A stretch of DNA of 64,000 nucleotides from Vibrio kanaloae (GTDB lineage: Bacteria > Pseudomonadota > Gammaproteobacteria > Enterobacterales > Vibrionaceae): assembly GCF_024347535.1 (NCBI RefSeq), contig NZ_AP025497.1:1178001-1242000 (forward strand), written 5' to 3'. Both the position numbers and the translations under genes were made by a program. Under the pieces are notes generated by a model, which worked only from the letters and a program-made list of their open reading frames with translations, ran no database searches and was not told the DNA's origin. Positions within the stretch are counted from its first letter, which is position 1. Each line of letters starts with the position of its first letter. Shown one piece after another: positions 55,816-63,143 of this stretch.

Positions 55816-56212
55816 TTTGCAAAGGGCAGAAAAGCGTTTGTGGTCTAAAAGCCTTGTTCTGCGTTCTAGCTATTCACCTGTTATTTCCCAAAGACTCTTC
55901 ATCGAAATAGGCATCTCGCGTAGCGAGTTTTTCGGTTAATTGGCTTTCGGTGTTATTCATTTCTTCCGTGTTAGTAAGGTTCACTTCTCAATGTTCTTGC
56001 GCGCTGCTTCTTTGGTTTTGAAAGTTAACTGTGGACATTGAAAATTGCATTTGTGGCTGTCGGCATCTACGAAAGTCTTCTTAGCCAAGTGCGTTTTGTT
56101 GGTTGGGTTTAAATTCTGAGCTGCCCGTTTTACTTTTGGGTTTAAAGCCAGTAGTTTCATAGCTAATTCAGCATCTTGGCGCTAAACCTTTGGCTTCATC
56201 GCGGTAGCAAAC
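55816..56212. other. Cassette 5: no sense ORF; near-identical to cassette 3
   Basis: Same length and layout as cassette 3, differing at scattered positions. Its minus strand has a complete 59-codon frame (next entry). Nothing usable on the plus strand. Confidence 0.7.
55981..56160 (-). CDS. Cassette 5 antisense small ORF (59 aa)
   Basis: A 59-residue basic protein read against the cassette direction, starting MKLLALNPKVKRAAQNLNPT and ending EAARKNIEK, with a cysteine pair (CNFQCP). There is no clear ribosome site. Against coding: the sister copy in cassette 3 is frameshifted. For: it is the longest open frame of the cassette and starts at an ATG. If real, it needs its own promoter, because transcription from Pc runs the other way. 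Could also be an antisense RNA or a promoter-carrying cassette. Confidence 0.35.
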   Translation of the reverse strand: MKLLALNPKVKRAAQNLNPTNKTHLAKKTFVDADSHKCNFQCPQLTFKTKEAARKNIEK

Positions 56213-56332
56213 TAACAAAGCGCTTAAGACAGACTCGCAACGCGTGGCATTTTTAGTATGCGTTGATTTTAGTGTTTAAGGTGTTATGCGGTGGCTTCGT
56301 ATTGCGTTGCTCACTACTTAGCTTAGCGTTAT
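56213..56332 (+). repeat. attC site 5
   Basis: TAACAAAGCG... to ...GCGTTAT; its last bases supply an ATG at 56331. Near-identical to attC 3 and 11. Confidence 0.9.
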
Positions 56333-56369
56333 GTTGCGGATTGAGTTCATCGCATTGAAAGGAATAGAT

Positions 56370-56849
56370 ATGGTTGTACTTAGGGAAATGCGGCAAGAAG
56401 AATATTCGGCTTATTGTCAGTATTTTATCGACGATTACAGTCAGGAAATAGCCAAGAATTATGGTTATTCCATAGAGCTGTCAATTGAGCTGGCTAAAAA
56501 AGAGCTGCAACGTTGCTTTCCTAATGGCTTTGAGGCAAATGAGCATTCATTGTTATGCATTGATGCTGAGGTTGATGGACAGTTAAACCGTGTTGGTTAT
56601 TTGTGGCATTCAATGAATGCTACAGATCATTCGACCTTTATATATGATTTCTTTGTGTTCGGAGAATACCGTTGTTTGGGTTATGGTACACAAGCTATAT
56701 CTGCGTTGGAAAAACAGCTGCAAGAATTGGGTATTAATCAAATAAAGCTAAGAGTAGCTTATCAAAATGAGCGCGCACTCAAGCTGTACCAGGAAGTTGG
56801 CTTTGTGATTACTGGTTTCAATATGTCCAAGAAAATTGGGGTGTCGTAG
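56370..56849 (+). CDS. Cassette 6: GNAT-family N-acetyltransferase
   Basis: A 159-residue acetyltransferase. The GNAT acetyl-CoA-binding region is visible as FVFGEYRCLGYGTQAISALE (R-x-x-G-x-G pattern, with C instead of G at one position), and the C-terminal motif is RVAYQNERALKLYQEVGF. ATG 56370 (AAAGGA upstream) is preferred; an ATG at 56331 overlaps the attC core and is in frame. The substrate is unknown; cassette GNATs often modify small molecules or proteins. Confidence 0.85.
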   Translation: MVVLREMRQEEYSAYCQYFIDDYSQEIAKNYGYSIELSIELAKKELQRCFPNGFEANEHSLLCIDAEVDGQLNRVGYLWHSMNATDHSTFIYDFFVFGEYRCLGYGTQAISALEKQLQELGINQIKLRVAYQNERALKLYQEVGFVITGFNMSKKIGVS

Positions 56850-56857
56850 CTACAACA

Positions 56858-56977
56858 TAACAAATTGTTCAAGAGGGATTCGCAACGCGTGGCATTTTCA
56901 CAATGCGTTGGTTTTAGTGATTAAGGTGGTATGCAGGAGCTTCAGTATTGCGTTGCTCACCCCTTAACAAGGCGTTA
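56858..56977 (+). repeat. attC site 6
   Basis: TAACAAATTG... to ...GCGTTAT, with CGCAACGCG and GCGTTGCTCAC arms. Confidence 0.88.
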
Positions 56978-56994
56978 TACGAATGGAGTAAATA

Positions 56995-57396
56995 ATGTAC
57001 AAGGAAACAGATTTTAGACTAAGCCAAGAAGAGTTTAGCTTCAAAAAAGACTCATATCCTTTATCAAAAATTAACAATGCGAGAGTTAAGAAGCTAGGTT
57101 TGCTTGATAATCTGGGGCAAATAATATTTTGGCTATTTGTTTTTTCAGGAGCAGTTTGGCTCGCAATCACCACTCTTGAGAGTACACCTTTTTGGTTGCA
57201 AGCTTTAGTTATCACTTTAACGATTGTAGGGCTTATATTTGGTCTACTTCGCTGTTCAAAATATGCATTACAAATTGAGTTTCGCCATATTGATGAAACA
57301 GGAGTTCAATGGGTAAATGTAGCTAAGTCTTACTCTGAATCTGACAATGGGTTATTTGAAAAACAAGCTGCGGCGCTGAAGGCAACACTCGTATAA
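56995..57396 (+). CDS. Cassette 7: two-TM protein of unknown function
   Basis: A 133-residue protein. A cytoplasmic-looking N-terminus with FSFKKDSYPLSKINNARVKK (reminiscent of DUF6232/PH-like modules) is followed by two membrane segments (IIFWLFVFSGAVWLAITTL and ALVITLTIVGLIFGLL) and a soluble C-terminus (ESDNGLFEKQAAALKATLV). ATG 56995 lies 20 bases after the attC with GGAG upstream. The stop overlaps the first bases of the next attC. Function unknown. Confidence 0.75.
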   Translation: MYKETDFRLSQEEFSFKKDSYPLSKINNARVKKLGLLDNLGQIIFWLFVFSGAVWLAITTLESTPFWLQALVITLTIVGLIFGLLRCSKYALQIEFRHIDETGVQWVNVAKSYSESDNGLFEKQAAALKATLV

Positions 57397-57512
57397 CAAG
57401 CAATTTAAGCAGACTGCCAACGCTTGGCATTTTCAACTCGGTTTACTTCAGTGATTAAGGTGGTAGATTTAAGTGTATTAGTAGCGTTGTCAGCTACTTA
57501 ATTGGGCGTTAG
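57394..57512 (+). repeat. attC site 7
   Basis: TAACAAGCAA... to ...GCGTTAG; its first bases form the stop codon of the preceding gene. Confidence 0.87.
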
Positions 57513-57547
57513 TTGTACTAGTTAGCGTCATGACAACGGATAGATTT

Positions 57548-57904
57548 ATGGTTAAAACAATTACAGATGCCGAAATAGATGAAGCTCAAAGAATACTTGG
57601 TTTTGAATTTCCGCTTGAATATATAGAGTTCGTTAAATCTGGTTATGACCTAGGCGACGCTCCTATTGAAGCTTTAGAAATATTGAACCCTCCCAGCTAT
57701 GCAAATATATTCGAGACACTGAAAAATGCTGGAGAGTATTACGATTTACCTGTGGAACTGTTACCTATATGCGAAGATAACTCTGATTATTACTGTTTAA
57801 ACGCTAATGGTGAAGTAGTGTTTTGGTCACACAACGGTGTAACAGATGAGAAATGGGCAAATATAGCCGAGTGGCGAGCACAAATGATCGCGGAGTCTGA
57901 GTAG
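57548..57904 (+). CDS. Cassette 8: SMI1/KNR4 (SUKH) family protein
   Basis: A 118-residue protein of the SMI1/KNR4 superfamily: AEIDEAQRILGFEFPLEYIE near the start (the L-G-x-x-[FL]-P-x-x-Y signature), LPICEDNSDYYCLNANGEV in the middle, and FWSHNG. Members are often immunity proteins against contact-dependent toxins, but no toxin gene is beside it here. ATG 57548 is preferred (GGA eight bases upstream); ATG 57530 is also in frame. Function as an orphan immunity gene is an inference. Confidence 0.82.
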   Translation: MVKTITDAEIDEAQRILGFEFPLEYIEFVKSGYDLGDAPIEALEILNPPSYANIFETLKNAGEYYDLPVELLPICEDNSDYYCLNANGEVVFWSHNGVTDEKWANIAEWRAQMIAESE

Positions 57905-57916
57905 TAAACGTAAAAC

Positions 57917-58038
57917 TAACAAGGCGTTTAAGGCGGATTCACAACGCTTGGCGGTTTCAGTTTCAGTCAGGTTTAGTGTTTAAGGTACAAGGTTTTAGTT
58001 TGGTGGTTGGCGTTGTTCACCACTTAACGCGGCGTTAG
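57917..58038 (+). repeat. attC site 8
   Basis: TAACAAGGCG... to ...GCGTTAG, with CACAACGCTTGGC and GGCGTTGTTCACC arms. Confidence 0.88.
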
Positions 58039-58055
58039 TTGCACGAGGAGGTTTC

Positions 58056-58829
58056 GTGGAAGAATTATCAGGTGGAAGAGAATCAGCAATATATCGAGAT
58101 GGTGAAGTTGTCTATCGTCCTCTTCAGCCGTGGAGTCCTACAATTCACCTTATTTTGAAACACCTCGAGCGAGAAAATGTAGCTGAATCTCCAAGATTTC
58201 TTGGTGTTAACCAAGAACAGGAAGTCCTAAGTTTTGTTGTTGGTAATACTTATAACTACCCTCTAGTCGGTGCAATTGCGACTGTGGATGCACTCACGTC
58301 AGCAGGTAAGCTATTGCGTAAAATACATGACTCAACTGTGCCACTTTTGGAAAAAGTAGATGTCAATGCGCACAGGTGGATGCTAGAGCCAAGAGAGCCT
58401 TTTGAAGTTATCTGTCATGGTGACTTTACCCCTTACAATGTTGCTCTATCCGAGAACACAGTTGTAGGTGTATTTGACTTTGATACTGCGCACCCTGCGC
58501 CAAGAATATGGGATTTAGCATATTCAGTTTATTGTTGGTCGCCTTTCAAAACTGACAGCAATGATAAGTTAGGCACAATCTTTGAGCAGGTAACTAGAGC
58601 TAAGTTGTTCTGTGATAGTTACGGTGCAACTACGTTAGAAAGAAATCAACTAGCTGACGCAATGATTGAGCGATTACAGGCTTTAGTTTTGTTCATGCGC
58701 AGTGAAGCTGAAAATGGTAATGAAACCTTTGCTGACAACATAGAGCAAGGTCATCTTCAAGCCTATCTAAATGACATAAAATATATCACTGACAATAAAC
58801 AAAAAATTCAGTGCGCATTGTGCAACTAA
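58056..58829 (+). CDS. Cassette 9: aminoglycoside-phosphotransferase-like kinase
   Basis: A 257-residue APH/choline-kinase-fold protein. The catalytic loop is VICHGDFTPYNVAL (HGD-x-x-x-x-N) and the metal-binding segment GVFDFDTAHPAPRIWDLAY (D-x-D, then W-D-L-A). GTG 58056 has a full AGGAGG five bases upstream. Such kinases phosphorylate aminoglycosides, macrolides or small metabolites; the substrate cannot be deduced. It is not a close match to a named resistance gene that I recognise. Confidence 0.83.
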   Translation: MEELSGGRESAIYRDGEVVYRPLQPWSPTIHLILKHLERENVAESPRFLGVNQEQEVLSFVVGNTYNYPLVGAIATVDALTSAGKLLRKIHDSTVPLLEKVDVNAHRWMLEPREPFEVICHGDFTPYNVALSENTVVGVFDFDTAHPAPRIWDLAYSVYCWSPFKTDSNDKLGTIFEQVTRAKLFCDSYGATTLERNQLADAMIERLQALVLFMRSEAENGNETFADNIEQGHLQAYLNDIKYITDNKQKIQCALCN

Positions 58830-58918
58830 CAAAGCATTTAAGAGTGATTCGCAACGCTTGGCAGTTTCGCTTCGCTCAAGTATAGCCAAGCGCCGCTCAC
58901 ACCTTAATGCGGCGTTAG
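58827..58918 (+). repeat. attC site 9 (short form)
   Basis: TAACAAAGCA... to ...GCGTTAG in about 92 bp, 30 bp shorter than its neighbours; the central loop part is missing while both arms are kept. Confidence 0.82.
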
Positions 58919-59026
58919 AGCGCACCGGTATTTTTGTGACCGTCTTTGAAATGCTTTACTGACGTTGTTTCATATTGTGTTCAATCATTTATCATTGGAT
59001 TGAATTCATACTTAGGAAATCGTTAA

Positions 59027-59713
59027 ATGGCAAGATGTACAGCACCAGTAAATGGTCACCGAACAGCAAGTGCTAGAGCTAACTGTCCAGCATGTAGTAG
59101 TCGTGGTAGCTACCGTTCATATTCCTCGTATCCATCGTCTTCATACTCTTCGTACGGCGGCAGTAGCAACAGCTCAAGTGGTTCAAGTTCAAGCCGACCT
59201 AGACCTAGTTGGTCAAGCCCTGGTTCCTCGGTTGTTTATACTCCGGCTGAAATTAGAACTCTTACTCCAGTACGAAAAAATGTAGAGAGACGAGCTTCTA
59301 AACCTGATCTTCGTGATGTGTTCCTATGTCACGCTTGGGATGACCGAAAAGGAATTGCCAATGAGTTACATGACTTACTCGAAGCTAAAGGTGTTTCAGT
59401 TTGGTTTAGCGAAAAAGACGTTTTGCTCGGCTCAAATTTAATGCGTGAAATCGATAAAGGTTTAGCTAAATCAAGAATTGGAATCGTCATGGTAACTCCA
59501 TCATTTTTGAAGCGCATAGCCGGGGAGGGGGTCGCAGACAAAGAGCTATCTGCTTTACTCTCTACAGATTTGCTCGTGCCAATTGTCCACGGTACTACGT
59601 ATGAAGATCTTCGTGATGTAAGTCCGTTACTTGGCTCTCGAAGTGGTTTAGATACAGCAGAAGATCCAATAGGTAATGTTGCTAGTAAACTTGCAGAGTT
59701 AGTAGCGCTCTAA
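59027..59713 (+). CDS. Cassette 10: TIR-domain protein
   Basis: A 228-residue protein in three parts. The N-terminus carries a short Cys/His segment (ARCTAPVNGHRTASARANCP, then AC), possibly a zinc ribbon. Residues 25-75 are a Ser/Tyr/Gly-rich low-complexity linker. From residue 95 comes a TIR domain: DVFLCHAWDDRKGIANELHD, GVSVWFSEKDVLLGSNLMRE, IDKGLAKSRIGIVMVTPSFL and a KEL segment that would carry the catalytic glutamate. Bacterial TIR domains cleave NAD+ or make signal nucleotides in antiphage defence. AGGA precedes the ATG at 9 bases. A lone defence cassette is plausible, though activity is unproven. Confidence 0.85.
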   Translation: MARCTAPVNGHRTASARANCPACSSRGSYRSYSSYPSSSYSSYGGSSNSSSGSSSSRPRPSWSSPGSSVVYTPAEIRTLTPVRKNVERRASKPDLRDVFLCHAWDDRKGIANELHDLLEAKGVSVWFSEKDVLLGSNLMREIDKGLAKSRIGIVMVTPSFLKRIAGEGVADKELSALLSTDLLVPIVHGTTYEDLRDVSPLLGSRSGLDTAEDPIGNVASKLAELVAL

Positions 59714-59833
59714 CAAAGCGTTTAAGACAGATTCCCAACGTATGGCATTTTTCATTCCATCGTTGGGTTTTGTGTTTACGGTTGTATGGTTGGGTTTTGT
59801 GGTAGCGTTGCTCACTACTTAACGCGGCGTTAT
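59711..59833 (+). repeat. attC site 10
   Basis: TAACAAAGCG... to ...GCGTTAT; its first three bases are the TIR stop codon. Confidence 0.88.
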
Positions 59834-59861
59834 ATGTTTTCATCAATTTAGGAGTAATTTA

Positions 59862-60278
59862 ATGTCTTACGCAGAGACTAGCTGCCTATGTGGTTCTGTA
59901 AAAATCACAGCAGAAAGCATCAACCCTAACTTCACAGTTTGTCATTGTCAGTCATGTCGAACTTGGGGTGGTGCACCATTTTTCGCAGTTAAATGTGGAA
60001 CTCAAGTGAAAATCGAGGGTGAGAACAACTTTAAAATGTACAAGTCATCCTCTTGGGCTTCTCGTGGTTTCTGCACGGAGTGTGGAACTCATTTGTTTTA
60101 CAAGTTCAAAGAAACAGGTGAATACAACATGCCAGTAGGCTTATTTCCAAACTTAGAAGGTTTGAAAATGGACATGCAATACTTTAGCGACATGCGCCCG
60201 AGCTATTACTGCTTTGCCAACGAGACTAAGGAAATGACTACAGAAGAAATCATGGCTTACTTTGCGGATAAGGTGTAA
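59862..60278 (+). CDS. Cassette 11: GFA-family (glutathione-dependent formaldehyde-activating-like) protein
   Basis: A 138-residue GFA/CENP-V-fold protein. The zinc cysteines are visible: CLCGSVK, then VCHCQSCRTWGGAPFF and later FCTECGTHLFYK. It may act on a thiol adduct, but the family is functionally broad. ATG 59862 has GGAG eight bases upstream. The attC follows the stop by 9 bases. Confidence 0.9.
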   Translation: MSYAETSCLCGSVKITAESINPNFTVCHCQSCRTWGGAPFFAVKCGTQVKIEGENNFKMYKSSSWASRGFCTECGTHLFYKFKETGEYNMPVGLFPNLEGLKMDMQYFSDMRPSYYCFANETKEMTTEEIMAYFADKV

Positions 60279-60287
60279 CCAAACATA

Positions 60288-60407
60288 TAACAAAGCGCTT
60301 AAGGCAGACTCGCAACGCGTGGCATTTTTAGTATGCGTTGATTTATGTGTTTAAGGTGTTATGCGGTGGCTTCGTATTACGTTGCTCACTACTTAGCTTA
60401 GCGTTAT
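60288..60407 (+). repeat. attC site 11
   Basis: TAACAAAGCG... to ...GCGTTAT; nearly identical to attC 3 and 5 although its cassette is unrelated. Confidence 0.9.
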
Positions 60408-60428
60408 GAAACAAGGAGAGTTCAGCAA

Positions 60429-60947
60429 TTGAATATACAAACAGATAGATTAGAAATGGTTCAAATTACGGCTGATGACTGGGATTTATTTCAGTCTCTA
60501 AATCAAGATCCAAAAGTAATAAGCTTATGCTTCGATGAACCATCACCTGAAGCAATTAAGGAAAGTTTTGAGTCAAGGCTACCTGTTTGGAGTAACAGTT
60601 CTGAGCACTGGTTGTGCTTGACGATGACTCTGACTGAAACTGGTGAGAAAATAGGTGTTACTGGTTTCCGTATCGCCGATGGTAGTGCAGAAGTGGGTTA
60701 TCTGATTCTACCTAAATATCACGGTCGAGGCTTTGGTACCGAATCGTTAAAAGCTTTGATTTCATGGGCATCTGAAGAGCAAGGAATTCGTTCCTTCGGC
60801 GCAATAGTCACGGAAGGTAATATTGGCTCAGAGAAAGTTCTGACCAAGGCTGGGTTTTCTCTAACCAAGGTCGTGCCGGAAGCTTATCAAATTGGTGGCA
60901 AATTGTACGCAGACCATATATACAATTACGAAAATATTGTTTCATAA
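60429..60947 (+). CDS. Cassette 12: GNAT-family N-acetyltransferase (RimJ-like)
   Basis: A 172-residue acetyltransferase of the RimJ/RimL type: TDRLEMVQITADDWDLFQSL at the start, AEVGYLILPKYHGRGFGTES with the R-G-x-G-T acetyl-CoA loop, and NIGSEKVLTKAGFSL. The start is a TTG at 60429; AAGGAGAG lies about ten bases upstream. Probable substrate: a protein N-terminus or small amine, unknown. The stop overlaps the next attC. Confidence 0.87.
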   Translation: MNIQTDRLEMVQITADDWDLFQSLNQDPKVISLCFDEPSPEAIKESFESRLPVWSNSSEHWLCLTMTLTETGEKIGVTGFRIADGSAEVGYLILPKYHGRGFGTESLKALISWASEEQGIRSFGAIVTEGNIGSEKVLTKAGFSLTKVVPEAYQIGGKLYADHIYNYENIVS

Positions 60948-61068
60948 CAAGGCGTTTAAGGCAGATTCCCAACGCTTGGCGTTCTCAGTTCAAGGTTGGT
61001 TTTAGTGTTTATGGCGTAATGGTTTAGGTTAGGTGGTTGGCGTTGCTCACTACTTAACGCGGCGTTAG
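60945..61068 (+). repeat. attC site 12
   Basis: TAACAAGGCG... to ...GCGTTAG, with CCCAACGCTTGGC and GGCGTTGCTCAC arms. Confidence 0.88.
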
Positions 61069-61105
61069 GGCTCAATCACGCAAGTTAGTACAAGGATGAT
61101 TATAA

Positions 61106-61741
61106 ATGTTGGAGCAATACTTATTTCTACTGCCAATCGCTACGCTGTTACTCTTTGGCGCGATGACACCAGGCCCTTCATTTATATTGGTTGCGCAAAC
61201 AGCTATGTCAAAATCTAGATCTGAAGCCATGTGTATTTCTATAGGTTTAGGTTTGGGGGCAAGTACATTTGCATTTATTGCCTCAATGGGGCTCATTGCA
61301 CTTTTTGACGCTGTGCCTGAGTTTTACGTAGCTTTCAAAGTTCTTGGTGGCCTATATCTATGTTATCTGGGGGTGAGAATGTGGCGCGCGAGCAAAAGCA
61401 AAGTTGTTTCTGCTGACGCAGAGCTAACTAGTAAACCAGCTCATTTTAAGGCGGTAGTTTTTGGCTTGGCGACACAGTTAAGTAATCCAAAGACTGCAAT
61501 TGTATTTAGCAGTGTGTTTGCAGCCATGTTACCCGTGAAAGTTCCTGTTCATACAACATCAATATTAGTTGTTGGTGTGTTTGTCTTAAATTTTTCTTGG
61601 TACTTCCTAGTGTCTATTTTGCTATCGAGTCCAAAGGCCCAAGCCAGTTATTTACGATTTAAGTCCTACATCAACAAAGGTTCAGGTGTATTAATGGGGT
61701 CAATGGGTAGTAAGTTTGTTGCTGACAGTTTCAAGCCCTAA
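61106..61741 (+). CDS. Cassette 13: LysE/RhtB-family exporter
   Basis: A 211-residue inner-membrane protein with about six membrane segments. The family motif is near the N-terminus: GAMTPGPSFILVAQTAMSKS; GGLYLCYLGVRMWRAS follows around residue 80, and ATQLSNPKTAIVF near 125. LysE/RhtB proteins export amino acids or derivatives. The stop codon is the first three bases of the attC that an IS element has split. Confidence 0.9.
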   Translation: MLEQYLFLLPIATLLLFGAMTPGPSFILVAQTAMSKSRSEAMCISIGLGLGASTFAFIASMGLIALFDAVPEFYVAFKVLGGLYLCYLGVRMWRASKSKVVSADAELTSKPAHFKAVVFGLATQLSNPKTAIVFSSVFAAMLPVKVPVHTTSILVVGVFVLNFSWYFLVSILLSSPKAQASYLRFKSYINKGSGVLMGSMGSKFVADSFKP

Positions 61742-61746
61742 CAAGA
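61739..61746 (+). repeat. attC site 13, left fragment
   Basis: Only TAACAA of the inverse core remains before IS110 sequence (GAGACTATGG) takes over. The rest of this attC resumes at 62926. Confidence 0.85.
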
Positions 61747-61763
61747 GACTATGGCGTCAATAG

Positions 61764-62720
61764 TTAATTTTTGGCGCTACCTTTATCCCACATTACGCCG
61801 TCTCTTATCATTGAATTAAGTATTACAACCATCTTTCTCATGCAGGCAACGATTGCGACTTTTTTTGGTTTACCTGCCGCGAGTAATCGTTCATAAGTAG
61901 CCTTAAAAACGGGGTTACATTGGATGGCAGACATCATTGCCATATACATAACGGTTCTAACTTGAGGTCGACCTCCTTTTATCATCCGTTTGCCTTTAAA
62001 GCGTCCACTTTCTCTTGTTATAGGTGCTACGCCAATGAGAGAAGAAGCTTGCTTGTTAGTAATAAAACCGAGTTCGGGTACATTGCTAATTAAGGAGGCG
62101 GCTAGGACTTTTCCAACGCCTGGCATGCTTTGAAGAATGGTGCTCTTAGCTTGGTACTCAGGACTGCTCTCAATCAGTTTTGCTATCTTTGCCTCTACTT
62201 TTTCAAGCTGATTTTTTAGAGCGGTCAGAATCGGGGTAATGGTCGATGAGATATTTTTAGGTAATATTTGTAGTCGGTTTCTTTCCATGGTTTGCATGGT
62301 GAGTAGTTGGTTCCGCCTCGTGACTAAGTCACTCATAAGGCGTATGTTTTCACTTTTTAGCTTAGTCAGTTCGGGTTGAACTCTTTCGGCATAATGTGCG
62401 ATGAGCGCGGCATCTAAGCGGTCATTCTTAGCACGTTGCCCAATAGCCTCAGCAAACCTTTTAATACGTAGTGGGTTGGCAACAACATAAGGTAATTTGG
62501 CTTTGTCACATGCGAGTATGAACGGCATTTCTAATCGACCTGTAGCTTCAATTACGACGCGTTGAGGTTTGTGTTTCTTAATGGTTTTGATGGCATCGCT
62601 GATGCCTTTATCGGTATTTGGTACGGTGAAATAAATGTCGAGTGGACGGATATAGATGTCTAATTGTGACTTACCAGTATCAACGCCAACATTAATGTTT
62701 TGAAGTGTGTTTGTATTCAT
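61764..62720 (-). CDS. IS110-family transposase (DEDD recombinase)
   Basis: A 318-residue IS110 recombinase. The N-terminal RuvC-like DEDD domain shows VGVDTGKSQLDI (first Asp), RVVIEATGRLE (Glu) and RAKNDRLDAALIAHYA (two Asp). The C-terminal Transposase_20 domain has LQSMPGVGKVLAASLISNVP and ITRESGRFKGKRMIKGGRP with the expected catalytic serine. It cuts and joins DNA without tandem duplications. In this family the upstream non-coding leader gives a bridge RNA that brings target and donor together. The frame is intact, so the element could be active. Confidence 0.93.
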   Translation of the reverse strand: MNTNTLQNINVGVDTGKSQLDIYIRPLDIYFTVPNTDKGISDAIKTIKKHKPQRVVIEATGRLEMPFILACDKAKLPYVVANPLRIKRFAEAIGQRAKNDRLDAALIAHYAERVQPELTKLKSENIRLMSDLVTRRNQLLTMQTMERNRLQILPKNISSTITPILTALKNQLEKVEAKIAKLIESSPEYQAKSTILQSMPGVGKVLAASLISNVPELGFITNKQASSLIGVAPITRESGRFKGKRMIKGGRPQVRTVMYMAMMSAIQCNPVFKATYERLLAAGKPKKVAIVACMRKMVVILNSMIRDGVMWDKGSAKN

Positions 62721-62926
62721 AATAAGCTAACTCTTGCTTGCAAATGCGGGCTCGAGACCCAGAAGACTATTCGAGTGTGGTGCTTGGAGTTCTATCTGAC
62801 GTTCGTACTTGTTATCGGTCTCTCAATAGAGGAGCCGTCGTTTAATCGAACTATCAGATAGAAGAACTTTAGTTGCAGCTAAAGTCTGGGTCTCACCTTA
62901 CCCGATTGGAGTGCTTATTATCCATA
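62721..62926 (-). ncRNA. Candidate IS110 bridge RNA in the transposase leader
   Basis: About 205 non-coding bases before the transposase. The outer stem GAGACCCAGA (62885-62894 read on minus) pairs with TCTGGGTCTC (62754-62763), 10 bp perfect. Inside are a hairpin ACTTTAG/CTAAAGT (62866-62885) and a stem TATCTGA/TCAGATA (62793-62799 with 62854-62860) enclosing a 54-base loop. That loop contains ATAACAA (62809-62815, minus), the same as the attC target end. The layout fits IS110-group bridge RNAs, whose RNA lies upstream of the recombinase. Structure is hand-drawn. Confidence 0.6.
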
Positions 62927-63046
62927 CAAAGCGTTTAAGACGGATTCCCAACGCTTGGCATTTTTGGTTTGCTTCAGCTTAAGTGTTTACGGCACAATAC
63001 TTTAAGTGTGGTGGTCTGCGTTGCTCACCACTTAACGCGGCGTTAT
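62926..63046 (+). repeat. attC site 13, right fragment
   Basis: Continues ACAAAGCGTTTAAGACGG and ends GCGTTAT. Apart from the six bases left of the IS, the site is complete. Confidence 0.87.
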
Positions 63047-63143
63047 AAGCTCATCGTTAAAAAAAGAGATATGAGTCGAGCTTGAGTCTTTTTTATACAT
63101 TTTCTTTCTGAGACTATTTCATACTGTTCGAGCGGAGGGCAAT

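Larger units (their letters stand above)
61743..62926 (-). mobile_element. IS110-family insertion sequence inserted in an attC site
   Basis: About 1.18 kb. It splits an attC: TAACAA on the left and ACAAAGCG on the right, with ACAA as the ambiguous overlap, so the empty site would read TAACAAAGCG as in neighbouring attCs. No terminal inverted repeats or long target duplication, as expected for IS110. The transposase lies close to one end (about 20 bases), leaving a ~200-base non-coding leader at the other. Confidence 0.85.

Noticed and set aside
59052..59285. 77-codon frame inside the TIR gene
   Set aside because: Shadow frame produced by the Ser-rich low-complexity linker.
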